Source: Zoogloeaceae bacterium
Lineage (GTDB): Bacteria; Pseudomonadota; Gammaproteobacteria; Burkholderiales; Rhodocyclaceae
Assembly: GCA_031287525.1 (NCBI GenBank)
Contig: JAITSU010000026.1
Span: forward strand, 16,028-80,027
Reading direction: 5' to 3'
Length of the DNA: 64,000 nt
The translations under genes and the position numbers were made by a program. Positions 10,233 through 18,557 of the stretch are shown piece after piece. Numbering within the stretch: position 1 is the stretch's first letter; each line of letters opens with the position of its first letter. The notes beneath the pieces are model-generated. The model did not search any database. It was not told the DNA's origin and worked only from the letters and a program-made list of their open reading frames with translations.

Positions 10233-10748
10233 TCAAGGATGCAATACGCTTTCTTCATGAATCTGCTTCGCATAACGCAAGAAATCCTCAATGCGCTCAC
10301 TGAATAGCAGATGACGGACTTTCTGGAGTTCGCTCAAAGGCCAATCCCACCAACGAATTTCCAGTAATGCTTGGCGTACAGATTCGGGAAAACGGTAGCG
10401 AATATGCCGCGCCGGGTTGCCCGCAACAATCGAATAGGGTTCCACGTCGTGGGTAACGACAGCGCCCGCGCCGATAATTGCGCCATCACCGATGGTGACA
10501 CCGGAAAGAATGATGACGCGAGTGCCGATCCAGACATCGTTACCGATTTTTATATCATTACCTGGATAGGGGGTTTTCAGGTCGCAGGATAAAGGAGCGT
10601 GGTTGAAAATAAATGTTGTAACGAAACCAAACGGAAGACCATGCCCTTGCCTGCCTTGCATACAGACATTGCGGGCAATCGACGTGTAAGAAGCAATTGT
10701 TAGTTTGTCGATGAAATGAATGTCCACAGATGAAACCATTCCAGTCAT
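10233..10748 (-). CDS. Left-handed beta-helix (hexapeptide) acetyltransferase, CatB/XAT-like
   Basis: This 171-aa protein is built of hexapeptide repeats ('[18 protein letters not shown]', '[17 protein letters not shown]') and ends in the XAT signature '[17 protein letters not shown]'. Such enzymes move acetyl groups from acetyl-CoA to sugars or small molecules; here it probably O- or N-acetylates the glycan made by the operon. It is short at the N-terminus compared with typical family members (about 210 aa). An ATG at 10782 overlaps the cysC stop (TAATG) but opens a different frame. The true start may therefore be displaced by a frameshift, or 10748 may be used with no clear ribosome site. 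It is the last gene of the glycan operon; the next 217 bases downstream (10016-10232) hold no gene. Confidence 0.8.
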   Translation of the reverse strand: MTGMVSSVDIHFIDKLTIASYTSIARNVCMQGRQGHGLPFGFVTTFIFNHAPLSCDLKTPYPGNDIKIGNDVWIGTRVIILSGVTIGDGAIIGAGAVVTHDVEPYSIVAGNPARHIRYRFPESVRQALLEIRWWDWPLSELQKVRHLLFSERIEDFLRYAKQIHEESVLHP

Positions 10749-10781
10749 CAGTTTGGCTAGAATGGCATAGGGTGTCGGACA

Positions 10782-11360
10782 TTATTGAATAATTCGTTTC
10801 AATAACATCTGCACGCCTTCTTCAACAGATTGATACTCGGTGTGTACGACAATATCCGGATTTTCGGGGATTTCATAAGGGCTGCTGATACCAGTCATGT
10901 TGGGTAACTGACCGGAACGAGCTTTTTTATACAATCCCTTCGGGTCGCGTGTTTCGCAGAGCGCCAATGGCGTATCGACATAAACCTCGCAAAATCGTTC
11001 ATTCGACACCAATTGCCGCGCCATCTCGCGTTCCCGTCGAAAGGGAGAAATAAGGGCAGTGATGACAATCAAACCGGCATCAGCCATCAAGCAAGACACC
11101 TCGGCAATGCGTCGAATATTTTCTGTACGGTCGGTTTCCGAAAATCCTAAATCACGGTTTAGCCCTTGCCGGACATGGTCGCCATCCAGAATAAAAGTAT
11201 GCTTTCCCCGTTCAAACAACGCAATTTCCAGCGCGTTCGCCAGCGTGGATTTACCGGAACCGGACAAACCCGTAAACCAGATGACCAGACCCTGATGACC
11301 ATTGAGCCGTTCCCTGTCCTGGCAGGAAATATTGAAAGTGTGAGTATGCAGGTTTTTCAT
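10782..11360 (-). CDS. cysC: Adenylylsulfate (APS) kinase
   Basis: CysC phosphorylates adenylylsulfate to PAPS, the universal sulfate donor. The P-loop '[12 protein letters not shown]' and the substrate motif '[16 protein letters not shown]' are intact, as are the lid region '[12 protein letters not shown]' and '[19 protein letters not shown]'. I chose the ATG at 11360, which overlaps the sulfotransferase stop as ATGA, giving 192 aa; an upstream GTG at 11375 is possible. No cysD, cysN or other sulfate-assimilation gene is nearby, and the direct neighbour is a sulfotransferase. Its job here is most likely to supply PAPS for sulfation of the glycan rather than for cysteine synthesis. Confidence 0.93.
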   Translation of the reverse strand: MKNLHTHTFNISCQDRERLNGHQGLVIWFTGLSGSGKSTLANALEIALFERGKHTFILDGDHVRQGLNRDLGFSETDRTENIRRIAEVSCLMADAGLIVITALISPFRREREMARQLVSNERFCEVYVDTPLALCETRDPKGLYKKARSGQLPNMTGISSPYEIPENPDIVVHTEYQSVEEGVQMLLKRIIQ

Positions 11361-12256
11361 CTGAGGTTTTTCCACAGGGCGTCAAAATCAAGGTAATCGG
11401 TCGAGATGCCTTCGCGCTCAATCAGTTTTTCAAACTCCTGTAAATCGTAACGAAAAGAGGAACGCAATCCGTCGAATTCCGGGCGTGAAAAATCCGGTTT
11501 TTCTTCGCCGATATCCACGCCTTCCAATACAAATTCCGGCGGAATCTCAGGGTAGTCTCCTTTCATACCCAACAGTTCATGAACAAAGCGGTTGCGCAAC
11601 GCGGCATCTTTTAATTTGGGCAAAGAAACCAGAAAAACATCGCTTGCCGCAAATTTATTCAAAATATTGCCCAAAGCAAAGCGGTATCGTGTACAACCCA
11701 AACAATTTCTCAACGGGAAGTTGCATCTGGCATAGAAAAAATCCAATTCATAACGTAAGCGCGCAGAGAACTCCCCCTCCCGCACACGCACGCTTTCGTC
11801 CTCTAAATAACGAGAAATTGTATTTCGTAACTTCGATGGATAGATTCGATTAAACAATAATTCCTTTTCATAGTTATTTACGGCATTTACAGTAATTCCA
11901 TTTGGATCATTCCGGGAAGAAGGCAACTTCATGGCAAGCCACTTGTTCATTCGATAGGCAGACCAAGTTCGTTCCCAAGGGTTACGGAAGCATAAGACTA
12001 TCCGACAGTTGTTGGGCATGCGTGAAATGGCAAATGGATTTAACGAATAATGAACGCTCGCATCAAGTAACCAGGCATTGGGTGAGGTGCTTTCACTTCG
12101 CACAAAAAAAGACTTGCCAAAATCAATGCTTTGATAAACGTTCGGTTCTTTTTCGTTTGGCACAAGAAATTCTGCTAGACTTTGGTCAATGAACCATGAA
12201 GCCAATGCTGATGTACCACATTTTTGCATTCCGGCGATGAAAAGATGTTTGTTCAT
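11357..12256 (-). CDS. Sulfotransferase (PAPS-dependent)
   Basis: The 299-aa cytosolic enzyme carries the 5'-phosphosulfate loop at its N-terminus ('[16 protein letters not shown]', a P-loop variant) and the 3'-phosphate motif '[16 protein letters not shown]' (Arg and Ser that hold the 3'-phosphate of PAPS). These place it in the carbohydrate sulfotransferase superfamily; the acceptor cannot be read from sequence. It is coupled to cysC by a four-base ATGA overlap, so donor synthesis and use are made together. It lies 52 bases downstream of the radical SAM gene. Base composition is AT-richer than the backbone. Confidence 0.87.
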   Translation of the reverse strand: MNKHLFIAGMQKCGTSALASWFIDQSLAEFLVPNEKEPNVYQSIDFGKSFFVRSESTSPNAWLLDASVHYSLNPFAISRMPNNCRIVLCFRNPWERTWSAYRMNKWLAMKLPSSRNDPNGITVNAVNNYEKELLFNRIYPSKLRNTISRYLEDESVRVREGEFSARLRYELDFFYARCNFPLRNCLGCTRYRFALGNILNKFAASDVFLVSLPKLKDAALRNRFVHELLGMKGDYPEIPPEFVLEGVDIGEEKPDFSRPEFDGLRSSFRYDLQEFEKLIEREGISTDYLDFDALWKNLR

Positions 12257-12308
12257 GAAGCCTCCAAAGTTTTTATAAAATAAAGAATTATGGCGGGTAA
12301 ATCAATAT

Positions 12309-13664
12309 CTAACGTGACACCAGTAGCTTGGCAAGCAATTTTCTGTCGTGAGCAATAATCGGGGTGACGGGTCGCATATCGGTGGCTGTTAGATATTCAT
12401 CTTTTTTCTGAAAAATTCGGGTGAGGTCGGTTTCCGCAACAACATGGCGATAATGGCATAAATCCCCCGCCTGTTTCAGCACGGTCTGCTCGTTTTTGAT
12501 GTATTTAATGACTTCGCGGTAAGTCAGCATTCCCCGGTAAATACCTTGCGCGCTGACCACAAAAATATAGTCCCGGTTACGCACAGCATTAAGGAGCGTA
12601 CTGAAGTCCGCATGTTCGTCAACAATATCTGTTTCCGTAACTTCAGAAATGGCCAATCTGGATTGCCCAGTCACGAAAAACTCGACAGGAATTCTATTGG
12701 TTTGTCCTGCCCAGCAATGGACACGCGGATCTTTCAAAACTTCTGTGCGTAACTCCTTGAAGAAATCGTGCTGCGGATGCCGGGGGTTGAGCAGGTCTTT
12801 ACTGAAATAGGTTTTTTCATCCATGGTTCCCCAAGAATAAATATTCTCCAGTTGTACAGCGTCAAAACCAAGTTTGAAACAGGTTTCGGTAAAGGCGGGC
12901 ATTTCCATGAAATTTAATTCCTGAACCACCATGATCGCCTCTAATCGATTGATATGACCGGAACGGCGCAATTCTGACATGAAACGCAGATTTTTCTGCA
13001 ACTGCCTGAAATTTCCACCGCGTCTTAACCTGGCATAAACATGGGGATTGAACGAGTCGATGGAAACGCGCATGATAATATGAGATTTTGCAAGATGCTC
13101 AATACGTTTCCATATTTTGGGTACAAAGCAGGTTCCGTTTGTCTCGAAACTGATTTTCGCGTCCGGACGTTCAGGGCGCAGGTTTTCAAGGAGTCTCATG
13201 CAATCCTTGCTGAAAAAAGGATCGCCGTGTCCGGTGACGTTCAGATAATGCAGATTGTTCAAATGCGGCGCAAGCTCCAAATAGGCTTTCTCGAACATTT
13301 CCCGCACTTCCGACCATACCCTGATAATGGGCTTAGGGCGGCAGGATGGGCAGGAAAGATTGCATTGATAATCATAGGCAAGATTAAAACGATCCGGGAA
13401 AGGCAAGATGAATTCTTCCAGCGTTTTATCTGATACGTCCGGCAAGGTGTTGTTCATCAGCGATGGGCAAACTTCCTTGCGACAATAGCGATACGAGCCA
13501 TCCAGAATGGAACGGCGGATTTCCTGTGCAGCTTCTCCGTTCCAAACTTTCTCCAATCCTTCCGTGATATAGCCGATGGGTTTACTGTTCAACCAGCTGC
13601 AAAAATGAATTTGCCCTCCTGAATCCACATATATTTCACGAAATGGCTTGTCGCAATACTTCAT
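12309..13664 (-). CDS. Radical SAM protein with N-terminal SPASM-like segment and CBS-like tail
   Basis: The 451-aa protein has the radical SAM motif 'CNLSCPSC' (C101, C105, C108), which binds the [4Fe-4S] cluster that cleaves S-adenosylmethionine. The region before it (C4, C22, C61, C66; 'REIYVDSGGQIHFCSW') resembles the SPASM domain that normally follows the core. The last 130 residues contain a pattern like a CBS domain ('RDYIFVVSAQGIYRGMLTY'), a weaker assignment. The start at 13664 has GGAGA six bases upstream. Substrate unknown; in this operon a sugar modification is plausible. GC content is low. Confidence 0.8.
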   Translation of the reverse strand: MKYCDKPFREIYVDSGGQIHFCSWLNSKPIGYITEGLEKVWNGEAAQEIRRSILDGSYRYCRKEVCPSLMNNTLPDVSDKTLEEFILPFPDRFNLAYDYQCNLSCPSCRPKPIIRVWSEVREMFEKAYLELAPHLNNLHYLNVTGHGDPFFSKDCMRLLENLRPERPDAKISFETNGTCFVPKIWKRIEHLAKSHIIMRVSIDSFNPHVYARLRRGGNFRQLQKNLRFMSELRRSGHINRLEAIMVVQELNFMEMPAFTETCFKLGFDAVQLENIYSWGTMDEKTYFSKDLLNPRHPQHDFFKELRTEVLKDPRVHCWAGQTNRIPVEFFVTGQSRLAISEVTETDIVDEHADFSTLLNAVRNRDYIFVVSAQGIYRGMLTYREVIKYIKNEQTVLKQAGDLCHYRHVVAETDLTRIFQKKDEYLTATDMRPVTPIIAHDRKLLAKLLVSR

Positions 13665-13682
13665 TGGCTTCTCCACAAAAAA

Positions 13683-15818
13683 TTACCACGTCGAATGAGC
13701 ATCACCGGTGTTTCGCTCTCCGGGTCTGCCCAGCGTGGATTTCCCATTCAACACCCGCAACACTTCATCCGCGATCCGGCGCATTTCTCCTTTGCCATAA
13801 CGGTGATCGCAAGGTAGACAAAACAGTTGTTTCAACAGTTTGCTTTCCGCGTCGGCTACCTTTTCTACCGAGGAAATTTTTTCTCTTGTGGTCGAAGGCA
13901 ACCAAAAGCGCGGACAGACGATCCCTTGCCGGGTCAGCGCGGTCGCCATGAATTCCCATGAGATGTGTCCGGGAAGCCGCAAGGGGAAGACAATCGGGGC
14001 AAAAGCGGGGCTTCGTTCCGACCACAGCGCCCATTCGCGCAGACGGTCGTGCAGGGCGCTGTAATTTTCCTTGCGTCTGGTAACAACGGAGTCCAGGGGA
14101 ATACGGCGCAGCAAGCTCGCGGTCAGGCGGCTCATCTCACCTCCCGGCAAGGGGGATTCCTGCGCGATTTTGGCTTCCCGCAGGAAGATGCTGTTGTCAA
14201 TTACCGGGGATTCAAAACGCTCCAGAAGCACATCACGCCGCTTTTTACTGAAAGGTATTTCCGCTGCGGACGGCGCGGGACGCAGGGTGGCGATGCCTTT
14301 TCCCGCTTTCCCCGCCAGAATGCCGCCATCCGGTACACCCAGTACTTCCGCCGGACTGTAGAGCGTGGTGTTGGCTTGCGATTCCACGCCCGTACAAAGC
14401 GCCTGCGAGCGGTCTTCGAGCCAGAAAATATCGGTACGCGCCGCCAGCGCGCCGCAAAGTTCCGGCGCGGGGGGGCGTCCCAGCCAGGAAAGCGTCAGCA
14501 CTCCTTCTCCCGGTAGTATCTGCCGCACAAAGTCGATGGGCGGAGAAAAGCTGTCCCCGACAGGATAAAATTTGCATGCCACCAATCGGCTTAACAGGGC
14601 GATGTAGTTCGCTGGCGCAATAACCGGCAGCCAGACACAGGTAATGGCGTTGCCCCACAGCCAGGCGGCCAGCGCTGCGGAAGGGCTGGCGAAACAAGCG
14701 GTTTCGTGATTTTGTGTCCAGCCTTCCCATACACTCCCCATGGTTTCCGGCACGGCGTCCAGATCGAGTTCCATAAAGCCGCCCAAAACGGGAAGGCCGG
14801 GGACGACCTCGTCATGTGCAGCGGAGGAGGGAGTACTGCTCCAGGGCGGGGCGAATTCAGCATTTTCCGGGAAAGCCAGACGCGCCGCGTCCAGCAGCGG
14901 GGCGTTTCCCTTGATTGAGTCGAGAAAATAATCCTGATAGTTCTGAATAATTATGCGTAATTTCTCGATCTGCCCGGTTTCCAGGCAGTTGGCGACCATG
15001 CCGCGCAGGGCGAGCAGAATGCGCTCCCGGATTTGCAGATGAAAGCGACCGGAGAAAAACTGGTCCATTTCCCTGTAATAGTGCAGCCAGCACCTGCCCT
15101 CTTTCTGGAAAAAAAGACCTTTATCGACTGTTTGTAACCAGGAATATCCGGTGCTGTTTCTGCGCCAGACGCTCATGGCTTCGTCGAAGTATTTTATTTT
15201 TCCTTCCACGGCGTGCAGCATCAGAATAAAATGATCAACTGTCATGTTATACCGAAACCAGTGCGGCAAGCCATCGCGAAAACGCCAGCGATAAACCGTG
15301 GAGGCGGTCTGGAAATAATAGTTCGCAATGGCTTCGTCCGCGTAAAATATGCCTTGCCGTATTCTTTCATCGTCGGAGACGATATTTTTATAAATATACT
15401 GTTTTTTTTCATCGCCTGGACGATCCTCGAACAGTAATTCCACCTTGTGACAGCAGACGGAAAAATCCGGGTTTTCTTCAAGAAAACGCACCTGTTTTTC
15501 CAGTTTATGGGGTACTGTCCAGAAGTCGTCTCCCTCACAAAATGCCAGATATTTACTGCGGATTTTCTGAAAACCTTCCATGAAATTTTTTGCGCCAGTC
15601 GTGTTGACCGGCTGTTGTGAAACAACGATATTTTTATGTTTTTTTGCCCATTTTTTGATGATTTCCTGCGTGCCATCGGTAGAACAATCATCGCAAATGA
15701 TGAGTTCAAAAGGAAAAGATGTTTCCTGGGAAAGGCAGCTTTCCATCGCCTGTTCAATAAAAGGCGCATGGTTGTAAGTTGGCATGAAAATACTGACCAG
15801 CGCTTGTTCTTTTTTCAT
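13683..15818 (-). CDS. Family 2 glycosyltransferase fused to a degenerate DegT-like aminotransferase domain
   Basis: The 711-aa protein starts with a GT-A glycosyltransferase domain (residues 1-235; 'VSIFMPTYNHAPFIEQAM', 'DDCSTDGT', and the metal-binding 'CEGDDFW'). Residues 345-705 have the layout of a DegT/AHBA-type PLP enzyme: 'ASPSAALAAWLWG', 'VWLPVIAPANYIALLSRLVA', 'FWLEDRSQAL' (cofactor-binding Asp469 kept), 'VPDGGIL', and the C-terminal 'LPCDHRYGKGEMRRIADEV'. The lysine that should hold PLP, four positions into the S-x-x-K motif, is Glu491 ('YSPAEVLGVPDGG'). The second half therefore cannot be a normal aminotransferase. The GT half is AT-rich and the second half GC-rich, which suggests a chimera. 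It lies 18 bases upstream of the radical SAM gene. Confidence 0.78.
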   Translation of the reverse strand: MKKEQALVSIFMPTYNHAPFIEQAMESCLSQETSFPFELIICDDCSTDGTQEIIKKWAKKHKNIVVSQQPVNTTGAKNFMEGFQKIRSKYLAFCEGDDFWTVPHKLEKQVRFLEENPDFSVCCHKVELLFEDRPGDEKKQYIYKNIVSDDERIRQGIFYADEAIANYYFQTASTVYRWRFRDGLPHWFRYNMTVDHFILMLHAVEGKIKYFDEAMSVWRRNSTGYSWLQTVDKGLFFQKEGRCWLHYYREMDQFFSGRFHLQIRERILLALRGMVANCLETGQIEKLRIIIQNYQDYFLDSIKGNAPLLDAARLAFPENAEFAPPWSSTPSSAAHDEVVPGLPVLGGFMELDLDAVPETMGSVWEGWTQNHETACFASPSAALAAWLWGNAITCVWLPVIAPANYIALLSRLVACKFYPVGDSFSPPIDFVRQILPGEGVLTLSWLGRPPAPELCGALAARTDIFWLEDRSQALCTGVESQANTTLYSPAEVLGVPDGGILAGKAGKGIATLRPAPSAAEIPFSKKRRDVLLERFESPVIDNSIFLREAKIAQESPLPGGEMSRLTASLLRRIPLDSVVTRRKENYSALHDRLREWALWSERSPAFAPIVFPLRLPGHISWEFMATALTRQGIVCPRFWLPSTTREKISSVEKVADAESKLLKQLFCLPCDHRYGKGEMRRIADEVLRVLNGKSTLGRPGERNTGDAHSTW

Positions 15819-15857
15819 GATAATCTCCTTGGTTCAAAAATGAGAATTCCGGGAGCT

Positions 15858-16562
15858 TTAATCCCGGTGTTTATAAGTTCCAAGCCAGCTTGCCAATGTC
15901 CCCAAACGACCTCCGGAAATAGCGAACAATCCAGCCAAGAGGATATTGACCATCAGAATCATCGTTTCCCGGATACCTCCATTGAGGGGGTAGTAGTGCC
16001 GGTTTGTTCTGGTGCACCATCTATCCCTGAAGAAGCGAATGTCTTCCAGAATCAATCGGTTGCTCATCCTGAGCGAAGCCGGGGCGTTGATGATTCCAAA
16101 CATCATTCCAAGACTTTGAGGGGTATAAGGGCGAATATGCGTAAAATCATACCAGAACCGTGTTCCGGGCATGGGGGTTATAATAATCAGTCGCCCGTCC
16201 TCTTTCAGCATTGGCAGGTAATGATCCATAAAATTCACCAGAGCTTCAGCCTGCATATGTTCAATGATATGTGACATTAACAAGATGTCGTACTTCCTCT
16301 CCCCCGGTAACGTATCCGGGAGGAAAACTTCATATCCGTCACGACACAAATCCTCCACTTGTTGAGGATTCATATCTACCCCTGTAAGCGAAGAACAAGA
16401 CTCGCGTAACAGGCGCAGATATTTTCCATCGCCACAGCCAATATCCAATACGCTTTTCCCTTTGAAAGGTGAGTCGAAAAGATGGCTTAAATATTTTTCT
16501 TCCAGTTTTTGATAATGCGTATGGGAGAACAATTTTTGTATTTGATTCATAAGGCTTTTCAT
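15858..16562 (-). CDS. Class I SAM-dependent methyltransferase
   Basis: The 234-aa protein has the Rossmann motif I 'VLDIGCGDGKYLRLL' (about residues 38-52), an acidic residue after strand 2 ('LTGVDMNPQQ'), and motif 'YDILLMSHIIEHM' typical of small-molecule and sugar methyltransferases (Methyltransf_11/23). The C-terminal part contains hydrophobic stretches ('ETMILMVNILLAGLFAIS') that may associate with the membrane. The start overlaps the stop of the ATP-grasp/HAD gene (ATGA). It probably methylates a sugar or lipid-linked intermediate of the operon's glycan; the substrate is not visible. Confidence 0.83.
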   Translation of the reverse strand: MKSLMNQIQKLFSHTHYQKLEEKYLSHLFDSPFKGKSVLDIGCGDGKYLRLLRESCSSLTGVDMNPQQVEDLCRDGYEVFLPDTLPGERKYDILLMSHIIEHMQAEALVNFMDHYLPMLKEDGRLIIITPMPGTRFWYDFTHIRPYTPQSLGMMFGIINAPASLRMSNRLILEDIRFFRDRWCTRTNRHYYPLNGGIRETMILMVNILLAGLFAISGGRLGTLASWLGTYKHRD

Positions 16563-17842
16563 AGCAAAGCCTCCACGGCATCTACGTCAAAAACAGGGAT
16601 TCCAGTTTGTAGCAAAACGGCCTCCCGTTCGCAAAACAGGTTGTCAATAAAAACGGCGTTTTTATCGTCGATAAAATCGGCTTTGTTCGTGCCTTCCGGC
16701 AGATGGACAATTTTATCAAAAAGTTCCGGCGCAATCCTGAATTTTTTCATATCTTCACGCAGATTGCCGGGATGACGGCTCAACATGACCAGCCGTTTGC
16801 CCTGATTGAGGCAGGCATACAGGAATTGCATCAGCAGGGTATTGACCCTGCCGTCCACAATCAGGGTGTCGTCATAATCCACGTACACGGTTTGATAGGC
16901 GCAGTCGAGGACGTAGCGGCTTTCAAGGCGGCGGCGCAGGGTGAGCCGCATATCGTTTTTCAGGATGCGCACCTCCATGCCCAGCGCGTCGTAGGCGGCA
17001 AGCAATGGGAAATTGACGCCCAGTTGGCGATAAACGCTCATGGTGCCTGCGGCGCGACAGGAGGCTTCCATGAGTTTGGGCTGCCCCTGGGCATCTTCCC
17101 TGGTCTGGAAAAACCAAAGTCCGCGCGGTTTCAGTACGGAATTCAGGGTTGTGGCAATTTGCGCTATCGCGGGGTCAAGTGGAAGCGCGCGGGAAACAAA
17201 GGCAATGCCCATTTTCACCACGTCGCGGCTGCGCGGGCCGACAAACAATAATTCGCCATGCCGGTTGGTGAAGCAATCTACGGTTAACTCCTGTCCGGGC
17301 AGATATTCGCAGATTACCGGTTCTGGGGTTTGCGCCAGAGCGCGTACCAGTTCATCTGCATTGTTCGGGCGTGTACAGCCTACGCCACCTTGGCCTTTGT
17401 CCGGCTTGACGAACACAGGCCAATTGTTCACTTCTGCCGGGTTTGTATAGGTCAGAGGGCAAAATGGTTCAGCACGCAGTGCGGCGTAAAGCTTGCTTTT
17501 TTCACGACAAAGCCGCGCGCAGGCAAGGTCGGAGCCGATGATTCGCGCATTCAGGCTTTCGCTGTATTCTGCCAGATACAGGGCTACGTCATCATGGGTG
17601 GGGAAAATCAAGTCAATTTCGTTCTCCGCGAGAAAGCGGTTGAAGACCGGCAGAAAATCGCTGTCGCCGATATTCGGGAGATCATCCCGGTAATGGGGGA
17701 AAAGCAGGTTGCCAAAACCGGGGCGGCTGGACGCGCCCCAGACGGCAAAGCGTGTGGAATAACGGAGCGCCTGAAAAAGCTCGAAAGCGTTTTCTGCCTC
17801 GCCGGGGAAAATGAGGATGTTTGTTTTACGCTGCTTGTTCAT
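16559..17842 (-). CDS. ATP-grasp ligase fused to a HAD-like domain
   Basis: The 427-aa protein has a pre-ATP-grasp domain, then an ATP-grasp fold ('WPVFVKPDKGQGGVG', 'PVICEYLPGQELTVDCF', and the metal-ligand region 'PKLMEASCRAAGT'). A C-terminal domain of about 115 residues begins with the HAD motif 'VYVDYDDTLI' (DxDxT) and continues 'RLVMLSRHPGNLREDM'. ATP-grasp enzymes join a carboxylate to an amine or other nucleophile; the HAD part could remove a phosphate. This fits attachment of an amino-acid-like group to a sugar, but that is inference. The ATG at 17842 overlaps the wbqC-like gene by 17 bases; a GTG-type extension upstream is less likely. Confidence 0.8.
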   Translation of the reverse strand: MNKQRKTNILIFPGEAENAFELFQALRYSTRFAVWGASSRPGFGNLLFPHYRDDLPNIGDSDFLPVFNRFLAENEIDLIFPTHDDVALYLAEYSESLNARIIGSDLACARLCREKSKLYAALRAEPFCPLTYTNPAEVNNWPVFVKPDKGQGGVGCTRPNNADELVRALAQTPEPVICEYLPGQELTVDCFTNRHGELLFVGPRSRDVVKMGIAFVSRALPLDPAIAQIATTLNSVLKPRGLWFFQTREDAQGQPKLMEASCRAAGTMSVYRQLGVNFPLLAAYDALGMEVRILKNDMRLTLRRRLESRYVLDCAYQTVYVDYDDTLIVDGRVNTLLMQFLYACLNQGKRLVMLSRHPGNLREDMKKFRIAPELFDKIVHLPEGTNKADFIDDKNAVFIDNLFCEREAVLLQTGIPVFDVDAVEALL

Positions 17843-18557
17843 TTTCTTTCCTGCTAAAACAAACATTGTTCAAATATTTTTTGACCTCAGTGAAGCTATT
17901 CCACATCAGGACATCGAGAATGGAAAGATGGGGTTCAAAGGTATAAGGCGCGCAATTGTAGCTCAGTTGATTCATTGCAGTGAAAGTGAGCGAGATACCT
18001 GCCGTCTGCCATTCCTCCGGGCGGTAGATGGCATGACCGCCAGGGGGGTTCAGGTAGGCGTCGACGCCCAGCTGAGCCGCAATATGTAGCGTCCGCTGAC
18101 CGGCATGTTTGTCGTCAAGCGCCAATCCGAGATGCGAGCAACGCTCCGGCGCAAAATAAATTTCCAGTCGCTCGGCGGTCGCGCAAAGCGTGTTCAGATT
18201 CAAATCGACCAGCATGTCCTTGTTCGGACGGGCAAAACTGTCACATACAAGGTCAATGACCTGTTGAAAATATGGGGCGTGTTTTTGGTAATGTTGTAAT
18301 TGCGCGAGCAATTTATGTTCAGCTTCAGAACGGTTAACCAGACGAATTTCCTGTATCGTCGCGTCACGCGGTGATTTTTGCACGGGAATGCTGAAATATT
18401 GCCATCCTTCGACAGGATGCAAAATACGATTCCGGTTCATCCAACTGCGTCTGACATATTGAACGTCATCAAGCGCAATCCAGCGGTCGACCTGTGCCAT
18501 CAGTTCAAAATAGCCGATGTAGGGAAAGGGATAGGGTTGCATGGCAGCGAGTTTCAT
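17826..18557 (-). CDS. WbqC family protein
   Basis: The 243-aa protein matches the WbqC family along its length: 'AAMQPYPFPYIGYFELMAQVD', 'IALDDVQYVRRSWMNRNRI', and a C-terminal region that closes with 'HLSILDVLMWNS'. WbqC-like proteins occur in O-antigen, capsule and flagellin-glycan clusters, beside DegT aminotransferases; their chemistry is thought to be acyl or amino-acid transfer to an amino sugar but is poorly proven. It is coupled to the upstream DegT gene by a four-base ATGA overlap and to the ATP-grasp gene by a 17-base overlap. Confidence 0.88.
   Translation of the reverse strand: MKLAAMQPYPFPYIGYFELMAQVDRWIALDDVQYVRRSWMNRNRILHPVEGWQYFSIPVQKSPRDATIQEIRLVNRSEAEHKLLAQLQHYQKHAPYFQQVIDLVCDSFARPNKDMLVDLNLNTLCATAERLEIYFAPERCSHLGLALDDKHAGQRTLHIAAQLGVDAYLNPPGGHAIYRPEEWQTAGISLTFTAMNQLSYNCAPYTFEPHLSILDVLMWNSFTEVKKYLNNVCFSRKENEQAA

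Noticed and set aside
15402..15409. A run of eight A/T in the glycosyltransferase gene as a second phase switch
   Set aside because: Eight bases is common in AT-rich DNA; the frame is open across it, and lengths under about nine rarely vary in this way.
16064..16084. REP-like fragment 'catcctgagcgaagc' in the methyltransferase gene
   Set aside because: Only a short match to a motif common in many genomes, with no palindromic partner, in the middle of a normal coding sequence.
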